Source of the DNA: Gordonia namibiensis NBRC 108229
Lineage (GTDB): Bacteria; Actinomycetota; Actinomycetes; Mycobacteriales; Mycobacteriaceae
DNA length: 64,000 nucleotides
Reading direction: 5' to 3'
Assembly (NCBI RefSeq): GCF_000298235.1
Contig: NZ_BAHE01000010.1
Span: 62,001 to 126,000 of the forward strand
Positions 8,236 to 18,065 of this stretch are shown here, piece after piece (the stretch's first letter is position 1; each line of letters starts with the position of its first letter). A model generated the notes under the pieces. It was not told the origin of the DNA, made no database searches, and saw nothing but the letters and a program-made list of their open reading frames with translations. A program made the translations under genes and the position numbers.

Positions 8236-9276
8236 GTGTCAGCTGAGGCGATTGCAACCGATCCGACGACGGATGGGGTCTTTCGTGTCCCGACGCTGCC
8301 CCGCGCCCGCGGTCCGCTGTCCCGAGCGGTGATCGACCTCCTGCGCAGCGATCCCGACGTCACGACAACCGTCGAGGTGCCGGTTGCCCTACATGACGCC
8401 GACCCGTACGGCGACGACCTACAGCTGGCGCTGTACCTCTGCTACGAGATGCACTATGTGGGGTTCGCCGACGCCGACGCCACCTGGGAGTGGTCGCCGG
8501 CGCTCCTGTCACTGCGCGCCGGTCTCGAGCGGCGCTTCCTGGAGGCCCTCCACCGCGACGTACCCACCGCTGCCGAGGACGAGTCGGTGCAGGCCGAGAT
8601 GGACGAACTCTGCATCGAGAATCTCGACGGCGACGGCGCGTCCTACTTCCTCCGCGACAACGGGACCTGGGAGCAGTACCGCCAGATGTTCGCACTCCGG
8701 TCGCTGTATCACCTCAAGGAGGCAGATCCACACGCCTGGGCGATCCCGCGACTCCGCGGGCAGGCCAAGGCCTCTTTCGTCGCAGTCGAATTCGACGAGT
8801 TCGGCGGCGGTCGCGGACGGGCCGTGCACCAGGAGCTCTTCGCCGACCTGCTCCGTTCGGCGGACCTGTCCGCCGACTATCTCGGCTACCTCGACACCGT
8901 TCCCGCCGCAGCCCTGACCCCGGTGAACCTGATGTCGCTCTTCGGCCTGCACCGCCGCTACCGCGGTGCAGCCGTCGGGCACCTCGCGGCGACCGAGATC
9001 ACCTCGTCGCCCGGTTCCCAGCGGCTGCTCGCCGGACTCGAACGGCTCGACGCACCCGAAGCATGCCGGCACTTCTACCGTGAGCACGTCGAGGCCGACG
9101 CGGTCCACGAGCAGATCCTGCGCACAGACGTGGTCGGCGACCTCGTCCGGCAGGACCCGAGTGCCGAGGCCGATGTCATCTTCGGAATCCGTGCCTTCTT
9201 GTTCGTCGAGGACGCACTCGAGGCACACGTGATGGGTGCCTGGGAACGCGGCGAGAGCGCCTTCCCCGGAATCTAG
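8236..9276 (+). CDS. Haem-oxygenase-like iron-containing redox enzyme
   Basis: This 346-residue protein belongs to the iron-containing redox enzymes with a haem-oxygenase-like all-helical fold (HDO superfamily). Candidate metal ligands lie in YLCYEMHYVGF (about residue 70) and FYREHVEADAVHEQIL (about 285-300). GTG codons at 8230 and 8236 compete, and GAGGAG at 8225-8230 sets the start at 8236. Characterised HDO enzymes do N-oxygenation, C-C cleavage or desaturation on small molecules; this substrate is unknown. It converges on a CDGSH gene 24 bp away, and I recall this pairing as recurrent in related actinobacteria. Confidence 0.8.
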   Translation: MSAEAIATDPTTDGVFRVPTLPRARGPLSRAVIDLLRSDPDVTTTVEVPVALHDADPYGDDLQLALYLCYEMHYVGFADADATWEWSPALLSLRAGLERRFLEALHRDVPTAAEDESVQAEMDELCIENLDGDGASYFLRDNGTWEQYRQMFALRSLYHLKEADPHAWAIPRLRGQAKASFVAVEFDEFGGGRGRAVHQELFADLLRSADLSADYLGYLDTVPAAALTPVNLMSLFGLHRRYRGAAVGHLAATEITSSPGSQRLLAGLERLDAPEACRHFYREHVEADAVHEQILRTDVVGDLVRQDPSAEADVIFGIRAFLFVEDALEAHVMGAWERGESAFPGI

Positions 9277-9297
9277 AAGAACGGAATCTGGAAGAAC
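9268..9297. repeat. 15-bp tandem duplication at a stop codon
   Basis: GGAATCTAGAAGAAC is followed directly by GGAATCTGGAAGAAC, a one-base difference. The TAG in the first copy is the stop of the iron-enzyme gene; in the second copy the same position is TGG. Confidence 0.8.
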
Positions 9298-9300
9298 GGA

Positions 9301-9543
9301 CTAGTCGGTCGAGCGCCGACGACGCTTGCGGTGACTTGTGTCGCACAGCGGGTAGTTCTTGCTGCGCCCGCACGCACAGATGGCCACCATGAACCGGTCG
9401 GACTGCACACGGCAGCCATCCGGTAGTTCGATGTCGACCGGGCCCTCGACGAGCACCGGTCCCCCACGTACCACCCGCACCGCGGTGCGCTCGGCGCCCG
9501 CGCCGTTCTCGGTTCGCGCCACGGTGACGTCCTCCGAGGTCAT
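9301..9543 (-). CDS. CDGSH-type iron-sulfur protein
   Basis: This 80-residue protein ends in a CDGSH finger with Cys56, Cys58, Cys67 and His71 (CACGRSKNYPLCDTSH). That set binds a redox-active, labile 2Fe-2S cluster. The N-terminal half is a short beta-rich stretch and the tail is very basic (RKRRRR). The start overlaps the stop of the methyltransferase gene by 4 bp (ATGA), so the two are translationally coupled. It may deliver electrons or clusters to the convergent iron enzyme. That link rests on context only. Confidence 0.9.
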   Translation of the reverse strand: MTSEDVTVARTENGAGAERTAVRVVRGGPVLVEGPVDIELPDGCRVQSDRFMVAICACGRSKNYPLCDTSHRKRRRRSTD

Positions 9544-10328
9544 GACTGTTCCGTGTCAGCAGTGTGACCCGGTGCCGGCTTCCCGTCGACCTTCTCGCCG
9601 CCCGGTGCGACGGCCGCGATGCCGACCAGTCGTTCGACGCGGCATCCGCGTTCGAGCAGCCCGCGTTCCTCGAGCCACTCGGCCCGCGCGGTCATGACAG
9701 GGCCGAACGGGATGAACCGCTCCGAGACGACCTCGGCGTGCAGACCGCCGGTACGGAGAGCACGCAGCGACGCCTCCTCGTCGGCGAACTCGGAATGCAC
9801 CAGCAGGAACGCTCCGCCGGGCCGCAGCAGCGTCGGGACGTGCTCACACAGGAGGTCCAACACCGCCCGACCGTCGAGGCCGGCATCCCAGGCGTGCGAC
9901 GGTCCCGCCGGGTGGTACCGGGGATCGTCGACCGGGGGCGTCGGCACGTAGGGCGGGTTGCAGGTCACGACGTCGTACTGCCCCACGTGGCGGGTCAGGT
10001 CGCCGTGCTGGACGGTGACGGACACCCCGGCAGTCAGCGAGGCCCGGCGCGCGTAGGCCACTGCGTCGGCGGATGCGTCGACGGCGGTGACCTCGGCTGC
10101 GCCCCGGCGCGCGGCGGCGATCGCGATCGCACCGCTACCTGTACACAGATCGAGGACGTTCTTGCCGTCCACGCCCAGGGAACGCACCATGTCGATGAGC
10201 AGTTCGGTGTCCTGCTGGGGCAGATAGACCTCGCCGACCGTGGCGATCCCGGAGGCGGCGGTGGTGGCCCGCGGCGTTGCGGGCGATGCGGATGTCAGCG
10301 TCACCAGTGCATCGTTCCCGTTTCTCAC
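9540..10328 (-). CDS. HemK2/MTQ2-family class I methyltransferase
   Basis: This 262-residue SAM-dependent methyltransferase has motif I DLCTGSG (60-66) and the NPPY signature (124-127) typical of N-methylation of Gln, Asn or adenine nitrogen. PrmC/HemK-type enzymes methylate the GGQ of release factors, but the N-terminal PrmC helical domain is missing, as in the HemK2/MTQ2 branch. It precedes and overlaps the CDGSH gene. The target could be release factor, another protein, or a product of the nearby iron enzyme. Confidence 0.85.
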   Translation of the reverse strand: MRNGNDALVTLTSASPATPRATTAASGIATVGEVYLPQQDTELLIDMVRSLGVDGKNVLDLCTGSGAIAIAAARRGAAEVTAVDASADAVAYARRASLTAGVSVTVQHGDLTRHVGQYDVVTCNPPYVPTPPVDDPRYHPAGPSHAWDAGLDGRAVLDLLCEHVPTLLRPGGAFLLVHSEFADEEASLRALRTGGLHAEVVSERFIPFGPVMTARAEWLEERGLLERGCRVERLVGIAAVAPGGEKVDGKPAPGHTADTEQS

Positions 10329-10340
10329 TGTGGTGAAACC

Positions 10341-10931
10341 TCAGCCGGGCGTGGCCGACGCGCGATTCGGCTCCGTGACGTCGATACCGGCCTCCCGCCA
10401 CGCGTCCCGGAGAGCGTCTGCGCCCTTGAGCCGCACCCAGGCCGCCTCGTTGGCGGTGATCGGCACCGCCCGGAGCAGACGGACGGGATCCATCGGATCG
10501 GGCAGCTCGACCTCGCCGAGTTCGTCGGCGGACAGCAGCACCGCCGTGCAGGTTGCGCCGTCCCACAGCGGTTCGCCCAGATCGACGAGCGCATCGGCGT
10601 CGAGGATCAATCCCTCGACCGCCGGCGCGGCCGCCAGCGTCGCCATGCGCTTGTGCAGCCCCGGGAGCGGGGAACCCGCGCGCATTCGAACGACGAGTTC
10701 GGCGCGTGGCCCCTTCACCGGGTCGGCGTGGAGATCGGTCGGATCCGACATCGGATGGCGTGCGCATCCCGACGTCACGTAGACCAGTTCACCGGGAGCG
10801 GCGTCGTCGAGCACGAATCGCAGTACGTCGATCGGTTCGACGCCGAGGAACGTCACCGACGCCCGCTGTGGTTCGGCGCCCAGCCGATCCCGGAGATGTT
10901 TCCCGACGAGGTCGGTCACCGATTCAGTCAC
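10341..10931 (-). CDS. Suppressor-of-fused (SUFU) domain protein
   Basis: This 196-residue soluble protein looks like the bacterial SUFU domain family: a mixed alpha/beta protein with YVTSGCARHPM and a conserved GPRAELVVRM strand. Bacterial members have no established activity; they often occur near toxin, immunity or nucleic-acid genes. The GTG at 10931 lies 8 nt past a -10 box on the minus strand and no ribosome site is visible, so it is probably leaderless. It lies 12 bp before the methyltransferase gene and is likely the first gene of that operon. Confidence 0.7.
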   Translation of the reverse strand: MTESVTDLVGKHLRDRLGAEPQRASVTFLGVEPIDVLRFVLDDAAPGELVYVTSGCARHPMSDPTDLHADPVKGPRAELVVRMRAGSPLPGLHKRMATLAAAPAVEGLILDADALVDLGEPLWDGATCTAVLLSADELGEVELPDPMDPVRLLRAVPITANEAAWVRLKGADALRDAWREAGIDVTEPNRASATPG

Positions 10932-10938
10932 GTCCGAC

Positions 10939-10944
10939 AGGCTA
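10939..10944 (-). promoter_or_regulatory. -10 box (TAGCCT) for the SUFU-domain gene
   Basis: TAGCCT on the minus strand ends 8 nt before the GTG at 10931, which predicts a leaderless transcript. It is back to back with the divergent box at 10978. Confidence 0.5.
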
Positions 10945-10977
10945 CCGAGAAGTCTGCGACCGATTTGAGCCCTCGTC

Positions 10978-10983
10978 TAGCCT
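10978..10983 (+). promoter_or_regulatory. -10 box (TAGCCT) for the phosphoesterase gene
   Basis: TAGCCT ends 7 nt before the ATG at 10990 with no ribosome site between, giving a predicted leaderless mRNA. Confidence 0.5.
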
Positions 10984-10989
10984 GGAACA

Positions 10990-11694
10990 ATGGTCCGGGT
11001 TCTGGCGGTCGCCGACGAGGTGGTGGACTCTCTCACCTACGGCGTCGGTATCGAGGGGCGTCCCGACCTCATCCTCGGCGCCGGCGACCTCCCGTTCGAC
11101 TATCTCGAGATCCTGTCGACGCTGTGCGATGCCCCGTGCGTCTACGTCCCCGGCAACCACGACCGGGAACTCCGGGGTTACCGGCGCGGGCGTACCGGTT
11201 GGACCCGCGCGGGCATCCCCACCGAGGACCCGGGTCCGTGCGGCGGCATCAACGCCGACGGCCGCACCGTGACGGTCGCCGGACTGCGCATCAGCGGACT
11301 CGGCGGAAGCCGCTGCTACAACGGCGGGACCAACCAGTACACCGACATCCAGCAACGTCTGCGGGCGATGCGGCTGCGCTGCGGGAACGTCCTGTCGAAA
11401 CCCACGCAGGCGAACTCGGGCGGCACCGACATCCTCCTCACCCACAGTCCCGCGCGCGGCGTCGGCGACGGCGACGACACCCCACATCAGGGTTTCGACT
11501 GCTATCACCCCCTCGTGCGCGCACTGCGCCCGACACTGCTCGTCCACGGGCACGTTCATCCCTACGGCAGTCGCCCACGGGACCTACCGATCGGCGAGAC
11601 GACGACGTCGATGAACGTCGTGGGCTTCTGCCAGTTCGACATCGATCCCGCGACGCGGAAGGTGGAGATCGTGAGGCGCAGGCATGGCGCGTGA
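10990..11694 (+). CDS. Metallophosphoesterase
   Basis: This 234-residue calcineurin-like phosphoesterase has GAGD (about 30-33), GNHD (55-58), a THSPARG segment and the C-terminal GHVH motif. The usual first motif DxH appears only as VADEV, so the metal site is not canonical. The substrate is unknown; relatives act on phosphodiesters or phosphoproteins. It overlaps the following ParB-like gene by 11 bp, so the two are made together. It starts directly at a predicted transcription start. Confidence 0.85.
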   Translation: MVRVLAVADEVVDSLTYGVGIEGRPDLILGAGDLPFDYLEILSTLCDAPCVYVPGNHDRELRGYRRGRTGWTRAGIPTEDPGPCGGINADGRTVTVAGLRISGLGGSRCYNGGTNQYTDIQQRLRAMRLRCGNVLSKPTQANSGGTDILLTHSPARGVGDGDDTPHQGFDCYHPLVRALRPTLLVHGHVHPYGSRPRDLPIGETTTSMNVVGFCQFDIDPATRKVEIVRRRHGA

Positions 11695-12541
11695 CACCGG
11701 ATTCCCCGAGGCCGACGCCGAATACGACTTCGCCCGGTTACGACGCCGGGCCGAACGTGCCCGTCTCGCACAGTGGTTCATGCGGCAGCCGGCGGACGTC
11801 AACACCGTCCTGCCCTTCGACGAGGTCGTCGCGGCACTCGGCGCCACGGGCAAGACCGTGCTCGGACTCCAGGTCGTCGAGGTGTCCTCGATCGTCGGAA
11901 GCGTCGACCGCACCAAGGATTTCGACCGGTACTTCCGCCCCACCTCGTCGCACATGCGAGAACGGTGGCAGCGTATCGCCGCCGCCCAGCGCCGGGGCGA
12001 GTCGGTGCCGCCGGTGCAGCTCTACCGGGTCGGATCGATGCATTTCGTCATCGACGGCCACCACCGCGTGTCGATCGCCATCGCACGCAATCTGACCACG
12101 ATCGACGCCTACGTGACCGAGATCCACACGCGCATCTCACCGGAGGGCATCAACGCACCGTCGGATCTGATCCTCAAGGACCACCGGCGGCTGTTCCTGT
12201 CGCGGGTCCCGCTCGAGGGCGCACAGGCCGAGGCGATCAAACTGACCGACGCCTTCGACTACGCCGAACTCGCGGAGAACGTGGAGGCGTGGGGTTTTCG
12301 GCTCTCCCAGGAGCTCGGCGAGTTCCTGAGCCGTACCGAGGTCGCCCGACGCTGGTTCGGCGAGGAGTTCCTGCCCGTCGTCCGCATGGCCCGCCGGGCG
12401 GGCATCCGCGACGACCTGACCAGCGACGCCGAGCTCTACATGTGGGTGGCATGCGAACGCTATCGCCTGGTGCGCAGGCACGTGTGGGACGAGAAGGTCT
12501 TCGACGAACTGCGCGACCACTCCGACCGTAAACGGCGGTAG
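11684..12541 (+). CDS. ParB/sulfiredoxin-fold nuclease-like protein
   Basis: This 285-residue protein carries the ParB N-terminal signature MHFVIDGHHRVSIAIARN at about 119-136, where the GHHR box binds or cuts nucleotides in the ParB/Srx superfamily. The second half has no recognised DNA-binding domain, so it is unlikely to be the segregation ParB. Members of this fold include CTPases, nucleases and small kinases. The 11-bp overlap with the phosphoesterase gene suggests a joint nucleic-acid or nucleotide function. Confidence 0.7.
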   Translation: MARDTGFPEADAEYDFARLRRRAERARLAQWFMRQPADVNTVLPFDEVVAALGATGKTVLGLQVVEVSSIVGSVDRTKDFDRYFRPTSSHMRERWQRIAAAQRRGESVPPVQLYRVGSMHFVIDGHHRVSIAIARNLTTIDAYVTEIHTRISPEGINAPSDLILKDHRRLFLSRVPLEGAQAEAIKLTDAFDYAELAENVEAWGFRLSQELGEFLSRTEVARRWFGEEFLPVVRMARRAGIRDDLTSDAELYMWVACERYRLVRRHVWDEKVFDELRDHSDRKRR

Positions 12542-12572
12542 TGGTCGCGCAGCGACGTGACGCGGACCCGCA

Positions 12573-13754
<1,182 letters not shown>

Positions 13755-13757
13755 GGG

Positions 13758-14588
13758 TTATCCCTTCACGGCGCCGGAAGTCAGACCGGCCACGATTCGA
13801 CGTTGGAAGAACAGCACGAAGATGATGATGGGGATGGTGATGACGACCGCGGCGGCCGAGATCGACCCGGTCGGTTCCTCGAACTGCGAGCTGCCGGTGA
13901 AGTTGGCGATGGCCACCGGGGCGGTGATCGCTCGTTCGGTCGAGGTCAGCGACAGCGCGAGGAGCAGGTCGTTCCAGGCGAAGATGAACACCAGGATCGC
14001 GGCGGTCACCACACCCGGCGCGGCCAGCGGCGCGATCACCTTGCGGAACGCCTGCCACGGGGTGGCGCCGTCCATCTTCGCCGCCTTCTCCAGCTCCCAG
14101 GGGATCTCCCGGAAGAAGGCCGACAGCGTGTAGATCGCCAGCGGCAGCGCGAAGGTGATGTACGGCAGGATCAGGCCCGGCCAGGTGTCGAAGAGACCCA
14201 GCCGACGCTCGATGTTGAACAGCGGTGTCACCAGCGAGATCTGCGGGAACATCGCGATCAGCAGTGCCGCGCCGATGAGGACCTTCTTGCCCGGGAACTC
14301 CAGTCGGGCAACGGCGTAGGCGGCCATGGTGCCCAGGAGCACCGCGATGAGGGTCGTGATCAGACCGACGCCGATCGAGTTGATCAGCGCCGAGGTGAAG
14401 GCACTGGTCTCGAAGATCGACTTATAGTTGTCGAGAGTGAACTCGGTCGGGATGAACTTCCCGTCGGTCACGCTCGACGCCGGCTTGAACGACAGGCTGA
14501 TGATCCACAGCAGCGGGATGAGTGCGTACAGGATCACCAGGATGTTGGCGATCGACCACCACGCCTTGGATTTTCCGCTCGAATTCAC
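13758..14588 (-). CDS. sugB: Trehalose ABC importer, permease
   Basis: This 276-residue inner-membrane permease has six predicted helices. The MalG/SugB coupling loop near [18 protein letters not shown] includes the EAA-type Gly that contacts the ATPase. It pairs with SugA to form the trehalose channel. The GTG start is 4 bp after the sugA stop, and the ribosome site GGGAGG lies in the end of sugA, so translation is coupled. Confidence 0.92.
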   Translation of the reverse strand: MNSSGKSKAWWSIANILVILYALIPLLWIISLSFKPASSVTDGKFIPTEFTLDNYKSIFETSAFTSALINSIGVGLITTLIAVLLGTMAAYAVARLEFPGKKVLIGAALLIAMFPQISLVTPLFNIERRLGLFDTWPGLILPYITFALPLAIYTLSAFFREIPWELEKAAKMDGATPWQAFRKVIAPLAAPGVVTAAILVFIFAWNDLLLALSLTSTERAITAPVAIANFTGSSQFEEPTGSISAAAVVITIPIIIFVLFFQRRIVAGLTSGAVKG

Positions 14589-14592
14589 CGGA

Positions 14593-15801
14593 TTACCTCC
14601 CCTCGTCGTCGGAACCCGGTGCGGCGGTGCCGAACCCCTTGATGAACACGAACGCGATGATCGCCACGCAGACGAAGATCAGGATCGAGATCGCCGATCC
14701 GACGCCCAGATTGAATGCGCCGAACAGGTTGTCGTAGCCCAGCATCGACACCGAGTAGGTGTTGTTGGACCCGCTGGTGAGCACGTAGATGTTGTCGAAC
14801 ACGCGGAACGCGTCGAGCGTACGGAACAGCAGCGCGACGAGGATGGCGGGCTTCATCAGCGGAAGGATGATGCGCCACAGGCGCGTCCACGCTCCCGCGC
14901 CGTCGACCTGTGCGGCCTTCAGCAGGTCGTCGGGCACCAGGGCCAGACCCGCCAGCAGCAGCAGCGCCATGAACGGCGTGGTCTTCCAGACCTCGGCGAG
15001 GATGATGATCGCCAGCGACGGCCACTGCTCGGTGAGCGGCGCACTGCCGTCGGGCAGCAGGTTCGCCAGGTAGCCGGTGCCCGGGGTCCACGCGTAGTAC
15101 CAGGAGAACGCCGCCGCGACGGTCACGATGCCGTAGGGGATCAGGACCACCGTGCGAATCGTGCCGCGTCCGAAGATGGTGCGGTGCATCACCAGTGCGA
15201 TGGCCATGCCCAGGACGAGTTCGATGAGCACCGACACGACCGTGATCCCCACGGTGACACCGAATGCCGTCCACCAGTAGTTGTCGGTCAGCACCGTCGC
15301 GTAGTTCGAGAACCAGACGAACTCGCGTTCGCCGGGCGCCGACAGGCTCATCTTGTTCAGCGAGAGCCAGACCGCGTAGATGATCGGATAACCGGTCACC
15401 AGCAGCATCATCAGTGCAGCGGGCGCGACGAGCCAGAAGGCGAGCCGCCGCTCGGCGGTCTTGCCCTCACTGCGCTTGCGGGGTTTCGTCGCGGACTCGG
15501 TGCGGGGTCGTTCGGCGACGGCGGTGGCAGCCCCCGATGACGGTGCGACACCGACGGATCCGAGACTCGATCCCACCGGGTTCACCGGCGACGACGCCGA
15601 CGGGTTCGAACCGGAAGATGCCTCGTGGCGTCCTCCCGGAGGGGCCTTCCACAGTTCGTCCGAGTGGACCGGCGGGTTGTCGCCCACGATCGGGATCGGA
15701 CCGGTCTGGGCCGGTGCATCGTCGGGCAGCGCGTGACGGCCGGCGCGGAACGTGGACTCGTCCTCGTTCGGCCTGCGCCCGGGTGTGTTGTCGTCGGTCA
15801 C
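14593..15801 (-). CDS. sugA: Trehalose ABC importer, permease with long N-terminal tail
   Basis: This 402-residue MalF-type permease has an EAA loop at [19 protein letters not shown]. Its GTG start overlaps the lpqY stop (GTGA). The membrane domain begins only after about 125 residues; the preceding tail is rich in Pro, Ser, Gly and charged residues and looks disordered. The M. tuberculosis SugA is about 307 residues and, as I recall, lacks such a tail. An ATG farther upstream in this frame would lie inside lpqY and is rejected. Confidence 0.9.
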   Translation of the reverse strand: MTDDNTPGRRPNEDESTFRAGRHALPDDAPAQTGPIPIVGDNPPVHSDELWKAPPGGRHEASSGSNPSASSPVNPVGSSLGSVGVAPSSGAATAVAERPRTESATKPRKRSEGKTAERRLAFWLVAPAALMMLLVTGYPIIYAVWLSLNKMSLSAPGEREFVWFSNYATVLTDNYWWTAFGVTVGITVVSVLIELVLGMAIALVMHRTIFGRGTIRTVVLIPYGIVTVAAAFSWYYAWTPGTGYLANLLPDGSAPLTEQWPSLAIIILAEVWKTTPFMALLLLAGLALVPDDLLKAAQVDGAGAWTRLWRIILPLMKPAILVALLFRTLDAFRVFDNIYVLTSGSNNTYSVSMLGYDNLFGAFNLGVGSAISILIFVCVAIIAFVFIKGFGTAAPGSDDEGR

Positions 15802-17315
15802 GGAACCAACCCTTCCCCGTCGATTGCCTTCTGGACGGCCTCGGCGAGTTCGTCCACCAGTGTCTCCGGATCCCACGCCCCGACCGGACTCAGCTTCGCC
15901 TGCAGCAGGGTCGAGATCGCCTGGTACTCAGGCGACTTCGGCCGCACCGCGGCGTGCTCGGGCTGGAGCTGGCGCTTGATCTCCTCGGCCATCGGGTAGG
16001 CGAGGCGGAAATCGGCGTCGTCATAGATCGATTCGATCACCGGAGGCGGGCCCGCGTTGAGGGAGAAGTTCTTCTGCGAGGCCTCGCTGGTGATGCACTC
16101 GGCGGCCTGCCAGGCCAGTTCCTGCTGCTCGGAGGTGCTCGCGACGGCGATGTTGATACCGCCGAGGGTCGTCTTGGTCGGCAAGCCCTCGAAGCCCGGG
16201 TACGGCGCGAAGTCGAAGACCTTCTGCATCTCGCGGTTGAGCGGGACCACATCCCGGTCGGACGGCGGATTCGCGCTGTCGGCGTACAGGTTCGCGTACT
16301 GCGTCAGGTCGAGGAACGGAACCGCGCCGGCGACCGCGTTCTCGCGCATGCCGGGGAACACGAAGGGCCAGTTGACCTCATAAAGGGCCTTGCCGCTCTC
16401 CATGCCGAGTCGGGCCGCCCCCTCGTCGGAATTGGTCAGCGACGGGTCGGCGCCCGGTGCGGTGGCCACCGCCTTGAGCGTGCGGAGTGCGCGGACCGTG
16501 GCGGCGCGATGTTCCGGGGTGTCGTTGAGGGTGACCTGGTCGGGATTGTCGGGGTCGACGACCTGCCCGCCGGCGCTGACGAGCACCGAGTTGAACCAGA
16601 CCATCAGGCCCTCATATTGCCTGCCCTGCACCATGATGTAGGTCGGTCCGCCGTTGCGGCCGCTGACCAGTGCGTCCTCGAGCATCCCGTCCCACGTCGA
16701 GGCGGGGCGTCGTCGGTCGACCTTGTCCTCGAGGACGTCCTTGCGGTACCAGAGCAACTGGGTGTTGGTGGAGAACGGGATCGCGTAGAGGCGTTCGCGC
16801 TCATCCTCATCCGTCTTCCACACCGCGGTGTCGAGGGGGCCGCCGAGCGAGCGCGCGGAGACCTCCGCGGCCATCGCGTCCGGCACCGGGACCATCCAGC
16901 CGGCGTCGGCGAACTCCGCGGTCCACACCACGTCCATGCCCATGAGGTCGAGCCCGGAGTCGTTGCCCGCGAGGCGACGGGCCAGCTGCAGTCGCTGATC
17001 GTCGGCGCCCTTGGGCAGCGGCGTCGTGACGACCTTGTAGGCACCGTTGGAGTCGGCCGAACACTTGTCGCCGATCGCGGCGAAGGTGTCGGCACCGTCG
17101 GCCGGCGGATAGAAATTCAGTACGCCCGCTTCATATCCCGAGCCACACGCCGACAACACGGGAAGCGCCGCGGCCGCGGCGACTGCCGCCGCAAGGACCT
17201 TTCGCCTTACGCGACTTGTGGTTCGAGAGCCGGGCGGGCCGCCCTCCGATCGTCGGGAACCCCCCGATCGGCCAGTGCGGCCCGTTCCATCATCAGTGCT
17301 GACCCTGCTCCGCAC
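15798..17315 (-). CDS. lpqY: Trehalose-binding lipoprotein
   Basis: This 505-residue extracellular binding lipoprotein captures trehalose for SugABC. The GTG at 17315 is fixed by a strong ribosome site GAGGAGG five bases upstream; an open frame continues to 17381. A long basic n-region (about 38 residues with RR pairs) leads to the hydrophobic stretch and lipobox LSAC (Cys57). The mature protein shows the type-2 sugar-binding fold (LDLMGMDVVWTAEFADAG, then TYIMVQGRQYEGLMVWFNS). It is the first gene of the transporter operon. Confidence 0.92.
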   Translation of the reverse strand: MRSRVSTDDGTGRTGRSGGSRRSEGGPPGSRTTSRVRRKVLAAAVAAAAALPVLSACGSGYEAGVLNFYPPADGADTFAAIGDKCSADSNGAYKVVTTPLPKGADDQRLQLARRLAGNDSGLDLMGMDVVWTAEFADAGWMVPVPDAMAAEVSARSLGGPLDTAVWKTDEDERERLYAIPFSTNTQLLWYRKDVLEDKVDRRRPASTWDGMLEDALVSGRNGGPTYIMVQGRQYEGLMVWFNSVLVSAGGQVVDPDNPDQVTLNDTPEHRAATVRALRTLKAVATAPGADPSLTNSDEGAARLGMESGKALYEVNWPFVFPGMRENAVAGAVPFLDLTQYANLYADSANPPSDRDVVPLNREMQKVFDFAPYPGFEGLPTKTTLGGINIAVASTSEQQELAWQAAECITSEASQKNFSLNAGPPPVIESIYDDADFRLAYPMAEEIKRQLQPEHAAVRPKSPEYQAISTLLQAKLSPVGAWDPETLVDELAEAVQKAIDGEGLVP

Positions 17316-17478
17316 GCAGCCTCCTCGATGTCGTACGCGGCGAACACCCGAGGTGCTCCGCCGTGAGCGTCCGAGGTGCAACGCTATACGTCGCGATTCG
17401 TGACATGCAACACATCCGGCATGGGCGTGCCACTCCCGTGTCGATCGTGATCGCCCCGTGTCCTCTAGGACAGGAGTC

Positions 17479-17967
17479 TCACATCGTCAGGCGGGCGAGC
17501 ATGTCGCGCGCTTTCTCTGCGCTTTTCGGGTCGCAGAGGACGTCGTAGCGTCCGGCGACGAGTTGCATCGTCGACGCGAAATCGCGCTGTCCGCGGGTGG
17601 CGGCGTACGGAATCGTCGCCGAGATCACACCGAAGACCATGCCGCCCACGATGCCGGCGATGATCGGCCCGAGCGGCGAGCCGGTGAAGACGAGGGCGAC
17701 GAGACACCCGAAGAAGAACCCGAGCCAAGCGCCGGACACCAGACCGCCACCGATTACCTTGCCCCACGTCAGGCGCCCGATGACACGCTCGACCTGCATG
17801 AGGTCGACGCCCACGATCGTGACGTCCTGAACCGTGAAGTTCTCGTCGGACAGGTAGTCCACCGCACGCTGGGCCTCGGCGTAGGTGCTGTAGGAGCCGA
17901 TCGGCCAGCCCTTGGGCGGGGTCGGCAGGCCCGGTGTCTCCCGGCTCGGGCGCATGGGATTCGTCAT
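17479..17967 (-). CDS. General-stress-protein-17M-like membrane protein
   Basis: This 162-residue protein has a soluble N-terminal alpha/beta domain of the GSP17M/YflT type (GSYSTYAEAQRAVDYLSDEN) that often binds stress signals. It also has two glycine-rich membrane segments (about 75-115). It is equivalent by position and length to Rv1234, between lpqY and the CBS-domain gene. It may sense envelope or stress conditions, but no function is proven. A 163-bp gap with no other gene separates it from lpqY. Confidence 0.75.
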   Translation of the reverse strand: MTNPMRPSRETPGLPTPPKGWPIGSYSTYAEAQRAVDYLSDENFTVQDVTIVGVDLMQVERVIGRLTWGKVIGGGLVSGAWLGFFFGCLVALVFTGSPLGPIIAGIVGGMVFGVISATIPYAATRGQRDFASTMQLVAGRYDVLCDPKSAEKARDMLARLTM

Positions 17968-18052
17968 TTTCGGGACCTCCCTCGTGGAAGTGGATCGACG
18001 GACGTCGCGGCTGATCCATACTCGCCGACGACGTTCGCCGAACCGTTGGCAC

Positions 18053-18058
18053 TACCCT
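18053..18058 (+). promoter_or_regulatory. -10 box (TACCCT) for the MgtE_N/CBS gene
   Basis: TACCCT ends 8 nt before the ATG at 18066 without a ribosome site in between; a leaderless start is predicted. Confidence 0.4.
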
Positions 18059-18065
18059 TACTCCC

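Noticed and set aside
9564..12095. An 843-residue open frame antisense to the methyltransferase and SUFU genes
   Set aside because: Its Arg/Gly/Pro-rich text has no motif and runs through four genes on both strands with good starts and motifs.
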